From positions 1-23,013 of IMG/VR virus record IMGVR_UViG_3300031673_000508: DNA of 23,013 nucleotides, one strand, 5' to 3'. Numbering within the stretch: position 1 is the first letter of the stretch; every line of letters begins with the position of its first letter. This document shows, one piece after another, positions 13,346-21,867 of the stretch. The translations under genes and the position numbers were made by a program. The notes beneath the pieces are model-generated. The model had not been told where the DNA came from. It did not search any database and saw only the letters and a program-made list of their open reading frames with translations. This DNA comes from a virus.

Positions 13346-15378
13346 TAAGGCACCTCGGTATCCACGAACAACTCAGCCGTCCCTATTTTATTGGTCCCGA
13401 GATCGACTATGTGATCCCAATCAAATTGATGGAGCATACCGCCCAGGCATCTCCGAATCGATCCAGCGCCCGAGATTGCGACATCTGCAATTCCAGGTTC
13501 CGAACCAGGGGGAGTTCCAATGGCAGTCCAATATCCAGGCGCTCCAGACGCGGCAATGCAACCCATAATAAGATTCACGGGCTCAGAGTAGGCTGCTCCG
13601 CCAGCAGGCGTAATGTCCGTGGGACTGCCATCAGGATCATGGATAATCGTCCAGACATTTGATCCATCCCGTGTGATTCTGATTTTATCGCCATCGGAGC
13701 ATGCAATCTGGGACGAGAACACAAAGGCGGTATCAGCGGTCATGTAGACGCCTTTGACGTAAGTTGTCCCTGATATGTTATAGGCGAAGAATCCGAAGCC
13801 TTCATTCGGAGAAATCCTAAATAGGCAAACCAGCGGATACTGCACAGAAGCCACGCTCTGGAGACTTGAAATGTCCTCTACGGTGATATCGGCCACAAAC
13901 TCGCCCAGTATCGACCATAGACCCTTGACCCCTTGACCATGATAAGCACCGACCGTTTGAGATGCTTTTCCAAAGCGCAAAACGCCTCCGTTAATCTTCA
14001 AATCGGCTGGAGCAAAATCTATCGTGTACCCAGCGCCAAAGTCCCTAAAAGTTGTTGCAGTATTCAAAGATAGGCCATAGGGTTTCCAAAGTTCCGTATT
14101 CAGAATAGCAGATGAAAAATCATCGGAAAGATCCGCAAGACTGGTGATGCCGCTTGGCATTGAGGCAAGATTCACTTTGTCGGCATGGGGAGCCTTTCCA
14201 GTGCATTCCGAATAAGGAGGGGGCTCACTGTAATCAAATCGAAATCTTGGATCGATATCCACGGCAGAATTTGCCTTCAGATCAAACACCTCGATCTGCA
14301 TCTCAACGTGATCCGAGGGAACGGTATCCTGAGCAGACTTGATTTCCGCCGCCCGAGCCTCGGGATCGTATACCACTCCGGACCATGGATATAGGATCTC
14401 AGCGCCGCTGGCGATTGATATAAAAGTGCCTTCCTGGAATTCGTACATCTCCCAGCCGCCCGCGAAGATAGAACGAATAAGAAAGACCTGCTCGGTGTTG
14501 CCGAGGTCGTCCCTGATTTCGAAGATTTTGCCCGTTGTAGCCGTGGCCACTGTGGTTTGCCATTCACTGGGAAGCCATGAAGTTCTTTCCACGGAACCCC
14601 CGGTCACTTCGTCAAATTCGAACAGCCGAAGGCGAGGTTGTCCAATTACGTCCGTATGTAGGGCCAGGAAGAGTTTCCCATTGAATTTGAAGAAAGCATA
14701 CTGTGTGGCGACCGTACCGGTATAGTTTATGAGGTTGGAAAACGAGGAAGGTGTGCCAATCAACGAAAAAGTCCCACCCGAAGCCTTGTAAAGATCCAGC
14801 GTGCCCGTTCCGCTGTTCACCATGCAGCCATAAACCTCTCCGCCAAGTTCACAGATTCTAAAGAATGTAGGCGTGAAGGAGGAGAAAACCGGTGCAGCAG
14901 CAAATGGATAGTCCCATGAAAGCAATTTCTTCGCGCTTGTATCCAGGCCGTAGAAGACATCTCCAACTACAATATAGTCAAAAGGGTTGCCCACCGTGGC
15001 TCCAGCCGCGTAATCCCGCTCCTCGGCGTCGTAGCCCCAGCCCTGCTTCCCTGTTTCGTAAAACAGCACTCGATCTTTGATCGGGACTATCTGCATTCGA
15101 ATCGGATAACCCAGGCAGATTTCGATTTTATCCGATTCGTGATGATACTTCCCCCAGCCGCTCGCAGAGGAATCGTGACGGCCAATCGGGAAATAAACGT
15201 TTCCATTCCAGCAGAAGCACTGTTTCACATAGCCCGGGTCGAAAGATTGGCTTGATTGGATCATGTGCCTGGATGGGATCAGCGAACTTCCGCCACCCGT
15301 GACCTTCAAAGCGCTGGTGAGCCCCAAGCTCGAAGAGCCACGGTAGGTTGGAAGGATGATCGTATGATTGAGAGCCAT
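13345..15378 (-). CDS. large beta-rich tail protein, propeller-like plus lectin-like domains
   Basis: A 677-residue structural protein with a GGAGC ribosome site 5 bp before the ATG. Residues ~40-340 contain recurring strand patterns such as CFCWNGNVYFPIG, IVVGDVFYGLD, CELGGEVYGCMV and FFKFNGKLFLALH, suggesting a beta-propeller. From ~425, LADLSDDFSSAILNTELWKPYG opens a jelly-roll domain of the 'DDFs...ld...W' type (DUF1349/concanavalin-like), with KINGGVLRFGKAS and a matching beta set. It has no signal peptide and no catalytic residues that I can name. It is probably a receptor-binding or host-surface protein of the tail tip. Neither domain could be confirmed without a profile search. Confidence 0.6.
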   Translation of the reverse strand: MALNHTIILPTYRGSSSLGLTSALKVTGGGSSLIPSRHMIQSSQSFDPGYVKQCFCWNGNVYFPIGRHDSSASGWGKYHHESDKIEICLGYPIRMQIVPIKDRVLFYETGKQGWGYDAEERDYAAGATVGNPFDYIVVGDVFYGLDTSAKKLLSWDYPFAAAPVFSSFTPTFFRICELGGEVYGCMVNSGTGTLDLYKASGGTFSLIGTPSSFSNLINYTGTVATQYAFFKFNGKLFLALHTDVIGQPRLRLFEFDEVTGGSVERTSWLPSEWQTTVATATTGKIFEIRDDLGNTEQVFLIRSIFAGGWEMYEFQEGTFISIASGAEILYPWSGVVYDPEARAAEIKSAQDTVPSDHVEMQIEVFDLKANSAVDIDPRFRFDYSEPPPYSECTGKAPHADKVNLASMPSGITSLADLSDDFSSAILNTELWKPYGLSLNTATTFRDFGAGYTIDFAPADLKINGGVLRFGKASQTVGAYHGQGVKGLWSILGEFVADITVEDISSLQSVASVQYPLVCLFRISPNEGFGFFAYNISGTTYVKGVYMTADTAFVFSSQIACSDGDKIRITRDGSNVWTIIHDPDGSPTDITPAGGAAYSEPVNLIMGCIAASGAPGYWTAIGTPPGSEPGIADVAISGAGSIRRCLGGMLHQFDWDHIVDLGTNKIGTAELFVDTEVP

Positions 15379-15387
15379 TGTTTGCTC

Positions 15388-15831
15388 CTATGGTATCGTC
15401 ACGATGATATCAGCCCAACCAACCATCTCGGTGTCTTCGTAGAAGATTATTTTGACGGCAGTTTTGTTACCTGAAGACGTCAAACATCCCATCTCAAGAG
15501 CTGTCTTGGAGGCGAATCGTTGAAGCAATGTGGATATGCCGGTCCCGGCCGGTCCGGTATTATTGATGTTCGTGAAATTGAAGAGACCTGAAGCCCCAAT
15601 GGAAACCTTCAAGGTCTTGCCCGTATCGAGCGCCACGCGCGTGAGGACTTCCACGGGATCACCTGGATTAATTTCTGCGGGTTGAACCGAGAGTATTTTC
15701 TGCTCCTTGAGATTATTGACAAACTGAGTGAGCCAGTATATTTGTTCATCGAGATCATTGTGATCAGCGGCCTCCACATCGTTCACGCCTTCGACCACGG
15801 GCGTCAGCACCCAAGGATAGATGTAGGCCAT
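15388..15831 (-). CDS. small tail tip/fibre-associated protein
   Basis: A 147-residue protein. The N-terminus (VEAADHNDLDEQIYWLTQFV) resembles the short 'a..hN.L...I..l' coiled-coil element found at the start of many phage fibre and structural proteins and usually associated with trimerisation. The rest is beta-rich (TLKVSIGASGLFNFTNINNT, then VKIIFYEDTEMVGWADIIV). It starts 2 bp after the spike gene stop and is the first of three adhesin-like genes inserted before the gp25 gene. The role as a structural connector or small fibre is inferred. Confidence 0.55.
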   Translation of the reverse strand: MAYIYPWVLTPVVEGVNDVEAADHNDLDEQIYWLTQFVNNLKEQKILSVQPAEINPGDPVEVLTRVALDTGKTLKVSIGASGLFNFTNINNTGPAGTGISTLLQRFASKTALEMGCLTSSGNKTAVKIIFYEDTEMVGWADIIVTIP

Positions 15832-15833
15832 GA

Positions 15834-16583
15834 CTATTCGCCTTTCGTCTTGACGGTAAAAGCCACATCAGGTATCGGCGTGCCCCCGCCTGAGACCCCG
15901 GCTCCAACCGTCACTCCAGAGTGAACATGACTTAGCGCCCACGCCTGAAGAAAACTTTTTTTAGCCAAGAATTCCTGAGCCGCCTGACCAAGTTTAATCT
16001 CATTAGTCCCGTCGATCAATATGCTGGCCGAGGCTTTAATCTGTGCCTCACCCTGACACTGAATGTCAACATCACCGACAACCGTTATCTTCAAATCCCT
16101 ACCAATGGATTCGCTCTTATCTCGCTTTGAGTTGATCAAAACATCTCCGGTTTCAAGATCCAATCTAAAATAGGAACCTTGGGTTGCCCGATCGAGAAGC
16201 GTCATTTTTCGTTGGCCGGATCGTTCATCGACCACTAAAGCAAAGCCATCGAATCCGAAAACAACAATATCGGGATTTCCTATTTCGGCCTCGGCTGGGA
16301 CATCCGAAACACCCTTTGGAGCTCCCCACGGACCAACAATATAACGAGCAGCCGGTGCGTAATGGGAAGCCCCATTCACGAATACAATCACAACATTGGT
16401 TCCGATCTTGGGGACCACAAACATCCCTCTTCCCTCGGTGGCGTCGAGAAGACCGAAAGGATAAATCCAATCGGAGTAGCTCGGCGCTTCAAAGAGACCA
16501 GGAGACTCCACACGCACTCTGCCGAGACCATCGGGGTCCCTTCTGTCGATCACTCTGCCTTGTCTTGCCTCGGGAGTAAACAT
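15834..16583 (-). CDS. baseplate central spike protein (gpV / gp5-like)
   Basis: A 249-residue spike. The N-terminal OB-fold is recognisable from RQGRVIDRRDPDGLGRVRVE, SDWIYPFG and FVVPKIGTNVVIVFVNG. Residues ~140-205 alternate short hydrophobic strands (GDVLINSK, GRDLKITVVGDVDIQCQGEA, SILIDGTNEIKLGQAA), the pattern of an intertwined trimeric beta-helix. Near the end is HVHSGVTVGAGVSGGGTPIP with H219 and H221; an HxH at the apex of P2-type spikes is known to bind iron. The protein should form the membrane-piercing tip under the hub. There is no lysozyme domain, unlike T4 gp5, and no separate PAAR tip gene is visible nearby. Confidence 0.85.
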   Translation of the reverse strand: MFTPEARQGRVIDRRDPDGLGRVRVESPGLFEAPSYSDWIYPFGLLDATEGRGMFVVPKIGTNVVIVFVNGASHYAPAARYIVGPWGAPKGVSDVPAEAEIGNPDIVVFGFDGFALVVDERSGQRKMTLLDRATQGSYFRLDLETGDVLINSKRDKSESIGRDLKITVVGDVDIQCQGEAQIKASASILIDGTNEIKLGQAAQEFLAKKSFLQAWALSHVHSGVTVGAGVSGGGTPIPDVAFTVKTKGE

Positions 16584-16587
16584 GATC

Positions 16588-17985
16588 CTACTTCCCCCAA
16601 GCTTCGCTCAGGAACTGCCGCTTCTGAAGTGGAGTTTGGGTTTTTTGCGCCGGAGATAGTTTAGGATTTTGTTTGAAAATCGGATCATATATCTTTCGAT
16701 AAATAACTGAAGTTCTACCTGTTTCACCACTGGTCAAGGTCAAGGGGACAAGTTTATCTGGATCATCAGCGGTCTTAGTATTGGGAACTCCAGGTGCCGA
16801 AATCATCCCGCTTTGATCCGTGGGTCTGAGACCAACCGCATCCTTACGAAGATCCATTTCCGTGACATATCCGCTTTCTGACCATTTATGTTTGACACCT
16901 ACAACATAATAATTTCCAGCCAACATCTTGGGCAATCCAGAAATATTGATTATTCCCTGTGGGGAAATTTGTATGCCAGGATGTCCTATCACAGTGGCCT
17001 TAGCCTTGATCTGCTCTTCCTGAGTATTCTGATAATCAGAGTCCGCTCCGGTAGAACATTCGTCTGAACTTGTATATGGAGTCACCACCCGTTTTTTGGC
17101 CGTAGGAAATTTAGCCGCCCCGGGATTTCCAACCCTTCCGAATCTTCCCGTTTCCCCGCCAATGGCAAAGGTATGATTTATTTCGGAGGAAGCGCCACCG
17201 AGATTTGATTGCTTATTAGTATTTTGGGAAGACGCTTCACCGGAGACAACTTTCTTTTCAAGGGGATCATACCCGAGCCATTCAACCTCTTGGGCCATTC
17301 CCAATATTGAATTCTCAGTGATCTCGAATGATTTCATCAATCCGTAACCACCGCGCCAAACATATTGCCTGGTGGGCCTAACCCCAAGATCGCGGCGATG
17401 AAAATGTAGAGTTAGCATGCCGCTTTCTACTCGTGTGCTTAGTATAAGACCGATCTCAATGCCTATATTATAGAGAAACGCACGATCAGAAATCCCGTCC
17501 TGATAATATGTTCCTATTTCATTGGTTCTATCTATAATTACCTTTCTGAATCCATTCTCCTTGGCAAGGTAATCGGCGATTTGACCTCTGGTCACGTTTT
17601 TGAAAGTTCTCGTCTTCTCTACCGAATCAAATTCACTTTCTATTACCTCACATTCGACCGTTAGAGTTTCAAATCCTTTGATATTCATAACTCTCGCGGT
17701 AATCAACTCCGAAAGATCTACCCGATAACCGAAAGATATGGAAAATTCATCGCCCTTCATCAGAAGAGCATTATCAAAATAAGATAGATCATGGTTCTCA
17801 AGGCCAAGCTTGATCTCAGATTTTTCCTTTTCATCCAAAGTAAGCTCGATAGTCTTCAGTCGTTCGGAAAGATCGAACTCTCCTTTGTATCGAACATGCT
17901 TGATTCCCGAAGTTCCAAACAAACCGCCGTCTGAGGTCCTTAGCGACCAGCCAAGCGATCGAAAATCATAAGCCATGTCCATCAC
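16588..17985 (-). CDS. baseplate hub protein (gpD / gp27-like)
   Basis: A 465-residue hub subunit of the late control protein D/VgrG-N/gp27 type, which connects the tail tube to the spike. Seen: an N-terminal tube-like beta domain (KTIELTLDEKEKSEIKLGLE, then GDEFSISFGY), a central section with TRGQIADYLAKENGF and DRAFLYNIGIEIGL, and the C-terminal PGIQISPQGIINISGLP, then YYVVGVKHKWSESGYVTEMD, the usual end of gpD proteins. About 75 polar residues follow that may be a tail of unknown use. The first in-frame start is GTG at 17985, sharing bases with the LysM stop; ATG at 17982 and ATG at 17976 are good alternatives. The spike gene begins 4 bp after its stop. Confidence 0.8.
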   Translation of the reverse strand: MMDMAYDFRSLGWSLRTSDGGLFGTSGIKHVRYKGEFDLSERLKTIELTLDEKEKSEIKLGLENHDLSYFDNALLMKGDEFSISFGYRVDLSELITARVMNIKGFETLTVECEVIESEFDSVEKTRTFKNVTRGQIADYLAKENGFRKVIIDRTNEIGTYYQDGISDRAFLYNIGIEIGLILSTRVESGMLTLHFHRRDLGVRPTRQYVWRGGYGLMKSFEITENSILGMAQEVEWLGYDPLEKKVVSGEASSQNTNKQSNLGGASSEINHTFAIGGETGRFGRVGNPGAAKFPTAKKRVVTPYTSSDECSTGADSDYQNTQEEQIKAKATVIGHPGIQISPQGIINISGLPKMLAGNYYVVGVKHKWSESGYVTEMDLRKDAVGLRPTDQSGMISAPGVPNTKTADDPDKLVPLTLTSGETGRTSVIYRKIYDPIFKQNPKLSPAQKTQTPLQKRQFLSEAWGK

Positions 17986-18341
17986 GACGACCGTCCGATC
18001 TCTTCCAGGAGATACCTGAAATCATCCGGTGGCGCGAGGAAGACTTCGCGAATCCACCTTATGGAGGGAATTATTATTGACTGGCCTACTGTCAACGAAA
18101 GCGATGCATCGATGATATCATTGAACTCGGCGATTGCTCTCCACAATTGAGCGGCAAAGGGAATTCCTCGATAGTAACGATAAGCCAAGACCTGAAGGGT
18201 ATCGCCGGTCTTGATCACGTATGAAACATTGTCACTCTCATTGGTGAACCGGAAAGGACCAGGAACCTCAAGAAACCAGAGACCGTCATCATCCTGAAAA
18301 GCTCTGGAATATTGATAGCGCGTATCTTTTCTCGGGGCCAT
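17982..18341 (-). CDS. LysM-domain tail/baseplate protein
   Basis: A 119-residue protein with one LysM domain at ~39-93: VSYVIKTGDTLQVLAYRYYR, then LWRAIAEFNDI and VGQSIIIPS. In contractile tails and injection systems such LysM proteins (gpX, T4 gp53, the C-terminal part of Afp7) bind the tube-hub or wedge junction instead of acting on peptidoglycan. The N-terminal 38 residues and the C-terminal extension (REVFLAPPDDFRYLLEE) lie outside the domain. It sits between a tube-cap-like gene and the hub gene, the same order in which the two parts occur fused in Afp7-like proteins. Confidence 0.8.
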   Translation of the reverse strand: MAPRKDTRYQYSRAFQDDDGLWFLEVPGPFRFTNESDNVSYVIKTGDTLQVLAYRYYRGIPFAAQLWRAIAEFNDIIDASLSLTVGQSIIIPSIRWIREVFLAPPDDFRYLLEEIGRSS

Positions 18342-18343
18342 AG

Positions 18344-18955
18344 TTACCTCAACTGGGATCGATATCTTCTTCGTCCCGAAACAAAAGAACCTTTAAGACG
18401 AACATAATCCGAGAACCGCTGGGAGGGAACAATTTCCTCTATCGTTACATCGGCGGTCATCGCAATCGTCCTGAGATCCTCCGCTGAGAACCTCTGATGA
18501 TTGAAAGTCAGCTCAGTGACAACGCAAACCATCCTGATCACTTTGGGCCATACGAATAGAATCTCAGCGGGAGCGGACCAGCCTCCCGATGGAGATTTGG
18601 ATGGATACAAAAGTGACTGAATAAAGTTCTTGGCATCCGTAAGATTGAATCCGGCAGCATCAACATCCTCGACGGCCCCTATAGCCGTTCCAAGCGCACC
18701 TGTTCCCATCTTTAGTGAATGGAGGCGAATCCAATCATATACTGAACTCATATAAATCGACAAAGAGATTTTGTTGTTAGAAGTATTGATGTAATTCATG
18801 ACTTCATGTGAAAGCCCGGGAACCTGATGCCTCGCATAATTGGCAGACAGCGCCTCGGAAAATTCAGGGGGGTTGAATTGGAATCTCAATTCTTCCCCGG
18901 TATCAAGAATAGTGAAGGCTCCCCGTTCCGACGTTACTGCTGGCCATTCAGCCAT
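18344..18955 (-). CDS. tail tube-cap / CIS tube-type protein (Afp7 N-terminal-like)
   Basis: A 203-residue protein. Its N-terminus follows the pattern of the contractile injection system tube-protein domain: an ELRFQFNPPEF strand, then NYARHQVPGLSHEVMNYINT and KISLSIYMSSV. In Afp/PVC-type systems this domain precedes a LysM domain within a single protein; here the LysM part is a separate gene 2 bp downstream. The C-terminal section contains PAEILFVWPKVIRMVCVVTE and a basic tail (SGRRRYRSQLR). It probably links the end of the tail tube to the hub. The assignment relies on pattern memory plus position between the tape measure and LysM genes. Confidence 0.7.
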   Translation of the reverse strand: MAEWPAVTSERGAFTILDTGEELRFQFNPPEFSEALSANYARHQVPGLSHEVMNYINTSNNKISLSIYMSSVYDWIRLHSLKMGTGALGTAIGAVEDVDAAGFNLTDAKNFIQSLLYPSKSPSGGWSAPAEILFVWPKVIRMVCVVTELTFNHQRFSAEDLRTIAMTADVTIEEIVPSQRFSDYVRLKGSFVSGRRRYRSQLR

Positions 18956-18963
18956 TTTAAAAC

Positions 18964-21477
18964 CTACCTAACGTATTCTCTTCCAGCTATGAACACAGAT
19001 CCTTGTCCCTTTTTCTGCTTGGCTTTCCTGCGATCGAGTGATTCCTCTATCATGTCGCTATCGATAATGAGTTGGTTTTTATTCTCTACAGTGATTTGTG
19101 GAATTTGCCTCACCGCTCCCGCACCTTCCGCGAATCTGGCTCCTACAGCAGTGGCAGCGCTCGTCTTGGATCCCAATCTCCCCGCCGCCGTAGCGGTAGC
19201 CATCCCGGTATCGACGGCAGTCACGGCTTGAGGAGGAACAGGTGTTGCTGACACCGGAGTCTTGGGCTTCGCACCCAACAAAGTCTGTTCTTGGAAGTTG
19301 ATGATATCCTGCATCCAACCAGCACGCCACGATTCCGGGAGAATCTTCATGATTGCCACGAACGGTGCCAAAAGTAGAGCGAGAGCGCTTTTGCCCAAAT
19401 TTACAAGGAACTGCACGAGCGCGGAAAATCCACGCTTGAGATCATCAAGCAAAGTCTTGAAACCACCGGTCATAAGAGTTATGGGCCAGAACAGAACCTT
19501 CAGGATGATTTTGCCCGTGTAATAGATCATCTTGACGAGCGGACCCAGAAGTTTCGTGGCAATCCTAATCCCGGTACTCAGGTGAGTTAAAGTCGGGATA
19601 ATCGCTATCTTAAGTACCCAGGCAAGCCCTACGGCAACAACGGTTATCACATCCCCGACGATTCTTCCAAACGTTCTCCAAGAGTCGCTGCCGGTGCTCG
19701 TAAAACCTATCAACTCAGCAAACACACCGAATAATTCAGTGATCTGATCTCCGATCGCACTAAACACACCCCAAATAGCCTCGAAGGCAGGCGCTATGGC
19801 ATCCGAGACATATCCCCAGCCAGATTGCAAAGATACGAACAACACCTCGAAGAAAGCCTTTACTCGAACTCCGGCCATATACACCGATGTCACGAAACCA
19901 AGCAATGGACTGTCCATCAACTTCGTTCCGAGGTCTTCTGAAAGATATCCTCCCGTGCTGAATAGCATGATGAGAGAATCCATGACTAATGAAATATCAT
20001 CGACGATGGGCATTATCAGATCTCTGATACCGCCGAAGTTGGTTTCCCAAGAAAAATACAAAGCAGAACCCGCTGCTGCTACTGCCGCTATTACCAGAAA
20101 GACTTCGCCGAATATCGCCAGCAATCCAGCAAGTCCACCAATCGCCGTCATCGCGAGCAGCGACGAAGCGGCGTAAAGAGCCGTCACAAGACCAGTCACC
20201 ACCGTCGCAGCGAAACCGATGGCCATCGTTATGGCAACTACTTCTTTCAAACCCATGGGCAAACTCGCAAAGGCTTTGGCAATCCTGTTCACTATATTAG
20301 CAAAGAGCTCGGTGACCGGCTCCAGCCCTTTGGCAATACCCTCGCCTACGGCTATCATCAGGCCCTCTATCTGGGCCTTGATGACCATCTTCATACCTTT
20401 CCAGGTATATATCGCTGCATCACGAAGTTTTTTAGCCGTTCCGGTGGCATTCCGCATCTTGTCACGAAGATTCTCGATAGCTTTAGAGAGATTCTCGCGA
20501 GTCACACCCCCAAGTTTGGTCGCGGCGGTTGTCAACTGCCGATATATGGTCAGAAGACCGGCCATCGAACGTTTGCCGAAAATTGCCTGAACGCTTACAG
20601 CCCGTTCAACTTCGCCCATTTCAGCAAGACGTCCAGAAAGATCACCAATGATATTGAGAACGGGTCTGAACTTTCCTGTTCCGAGTTCTTCGATCTGGAC
20701 CCCAAGTGCCTCAATTTGTTTCTTTTCTTTTCCAGATGCGAGTTTTTCAAGAGATGTAGCGAAAGCCGTGGCGGCACGTTCCGTCGTCGGAATGATGTTC
20801 CTGACAAGCCCGAGACCGATCAACGTATCTTCGAGACTCGCATTCACGGCAATAACACCACGAGCCGCAACGCCGAGGGCCAACGGTAGTTCCTTGAACT
20901 GAATGCTCGACATGACCGTGGCCTTGGCCAATCTATCCATCATGTAAGTGCTCTGATCCGCATCCAATCCGAAGAGTTTCAGACCCGTTACGGCGAGGCC
21001 CGTGGCATTGGCAAGACTCAGTTGACCAAAGGAAGCCGCAGCAATATCAAGAGTGGGCATCAAGGCATTCATCGATGATTGGGCCGAGAAACCGGCCTGC
21101 GCAAAAATCCGCAAACCTTCTGCGGCATCCGTCGGCGAGAATTGGGTCATAGCAAGACCGGCATCCATGGCCGATTGTCTCAACCTTTCAAAAACTTCTG
21201 GCGTGGCCCCGGTGATTTCTCTGACTGCCGCCATTCTTATTTCAAACTCACCTGCTCTATCGGCCAAGTTATCCATGATTTTCAACCCAACTGCGCCGAT
21301 GGCCGCAATAGCAATACCTTTCCCGAGTTGTTTGAAGCCTTCTCGGAGTTTCATGTCGACGCCTTCAGCATCACCGGCCATGCCCGTGAGCTCTTTTCGA
21401 ATGACCCTGAAGGTGGGTGTGGCGAGATCGCGGGCGCTGAATATGAAGCCGAGGCCCCATCTGTTCAAGCCCGCCAT
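18964..21477 (-). CDS. tail tape measure protein
   Basis: An 837-residue tape measure protein that sets tail length and is released into the cell on injection. Residues ~60-370 resemble the TP901-type core (ITGATPEVFERLRQSAMDAG, then FSPTDAAEGLRIFAQAGFSA, and AVSVQAIFGKRSMAGL). Residues ~408-475 form a strongly hydrophobic block (TMAIGFAATVVTGLVTALY, then GEVFLVIAAVAAAGSALYF). Another hydrophobic region follows at ~600-690 (VITVVAVGLAWVLKIAIIP, then LVKMIYYTGKIILKVLFWP). The C-terminus is Ala/Thr-rich and ends in basic residues. At the usual ~0.15 nm per residue the tail would be about 125 nm; this is an estimate. It lies directly after the frameshifted chaperone ORFs, which is diagnostic. 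GAGAGG precedes the ATG. Confidence 0.9.
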   Translation of the reverse strand: MAGLNRWGLGFIFSARDLATPTFRVIRKELTGMAGDAEGVDMKLREGFKQLGKGIAIAAIGAVGLKIMDNLADRAGEFEIRMAAVREITGATPEVFERLRQSAMDAGLAMTQFSPTDAAEGLRIFAQAGFSAQSSMNALMPTLDIAAASFGQLSLANATGLAVTGLKLFGLDADQSTYMMDRLAKATVMSSIQFKELPLALGVAARGVIAVNASLEDTLIGLGLVRNIIPTTERAATAFATSLEKLASGKEKKQIEALGVQIEELGTGKFRPVLNIIGDLSGRLAEMGEVERAVSVQAIFGKRSMAGLLTIYRQLTTAATKLGGVTRENLSKAIENLRDKMRNATGTAKKLRDAAIYTWKGMKMVIKAQIEGLMIAVGEGIAKGLEPVTELFANIVNRIAKAFASLPMGLKEVVAITMAIGFAATVVTGLVTALYAASSLLAMTAIGGLAGLLAIFGEVFLVIAAVAAAGSALYFSWETNFGGIRDLIMPIVDDISLVMDSLIMLFSTGGYLSEDLGTKLMDSPLLGFVTSVYMAGVRVKAFFEVLFVSLQSGWGYVSDAIAPAFEAIWGVFSAIGDQITELFGVFAELIGFTSTGSDSWRTFGRIVGDVITVVAVGLAWVLKIAIIPTLTHLSTGIRIATKLLGPLVKMIYYTGKIILKVLFWPITLMTGGFKTLLDDLKRGFSALVQFLVNLGKSALALLLAPFVAIMKILPESWRAGWMQDIINFQEQTLLGAKPKTPVSATPVPPQAVTAVDTGMATATAAGRLGSKTSAATAVGARFAEGAGAVRQIPQITVENKNQLIIDSDMIEESLDRRKAKQKKGQGSVFIAGREYVR

Positions 21478-21489
21478 TGGTCAACCTCT

Positions 21490-21867
21490 CTATGGGTGCG
21501 AAGGTCGCCGCACCCTTGGAGATCGCATCGACCCTTTCATCGATGCGATACTGCCGAGCCCTCCGGTTCCCGAGTGACTCGACTTTGAATTAAGAGCTTT
21601 CGCTTCACGTTCTTGTCGCTCTTGAAGCCATTTCAACGCTCGATGACGCTCGGTCCTCGAAAGTTTAATGACCTCATTATACGGCATCCCGAAGCCTCCT
21701 CCGAACATCGGAATGTAACAGAGTTCGAAGACCTCGTTCCATGCGGCTTCGGCTCCAAGAAAAGATTCGCTGTCGAGATACGTCCAAGGCAGAATTCTTC
21801 TTGGATCGAATCCTTTTACGCTGTCTGCGACCTCCCTCGCGTCTTCGGGAGCAAGAAGTTGTCGTGA
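21490..21867 (-). CDS. tail assembly chaperone, -1 frame extension
   Basis: This ORF is the second part of the tail chaperone. Read in -1 relative to the upstream gene from 21867, it adds 125 residues: LLAPEDAREVADSVKGFDPR, then FLGAEAAWNEVFELCYIPMF, GMPYNEVIKLSRTERHRALK and a Ser/Gly-rich basic tail. The sequence is coherent across 21708-21860, yet it has no ATG, GTG or TTG between the in-frame stop at 21895 and ATG 21708, so frameshifting is the simplest route to translate it. An internal start at ATG 21687, preceded by GGAGGAGG, could additionally yield a 65-residue protein. It ends 12 bp before the tape measure start, exactly where G-GT-type extensions are found. Confidence 0.7.
   Translation of the reverse strand, partial: SRQLLAPEDAREVADSVKGFDPRRILPWTYLDSESFLGAEAAWNEVFELCYIPMFGGGFGMPYNEVIKLSRTERHRALKWLQERQEREAKALNSKSSHSGTGGLGSIASMKGSMRSPRVRRPSHP

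Noticed and set aside
21079-21588. 169-codon plus-strand ORF opposite the tape measure start
   Set aside because: It is antisense to the conserved N-terminus of the tape measure and the chaperone tail, and its composition is typical of a shadow frame.
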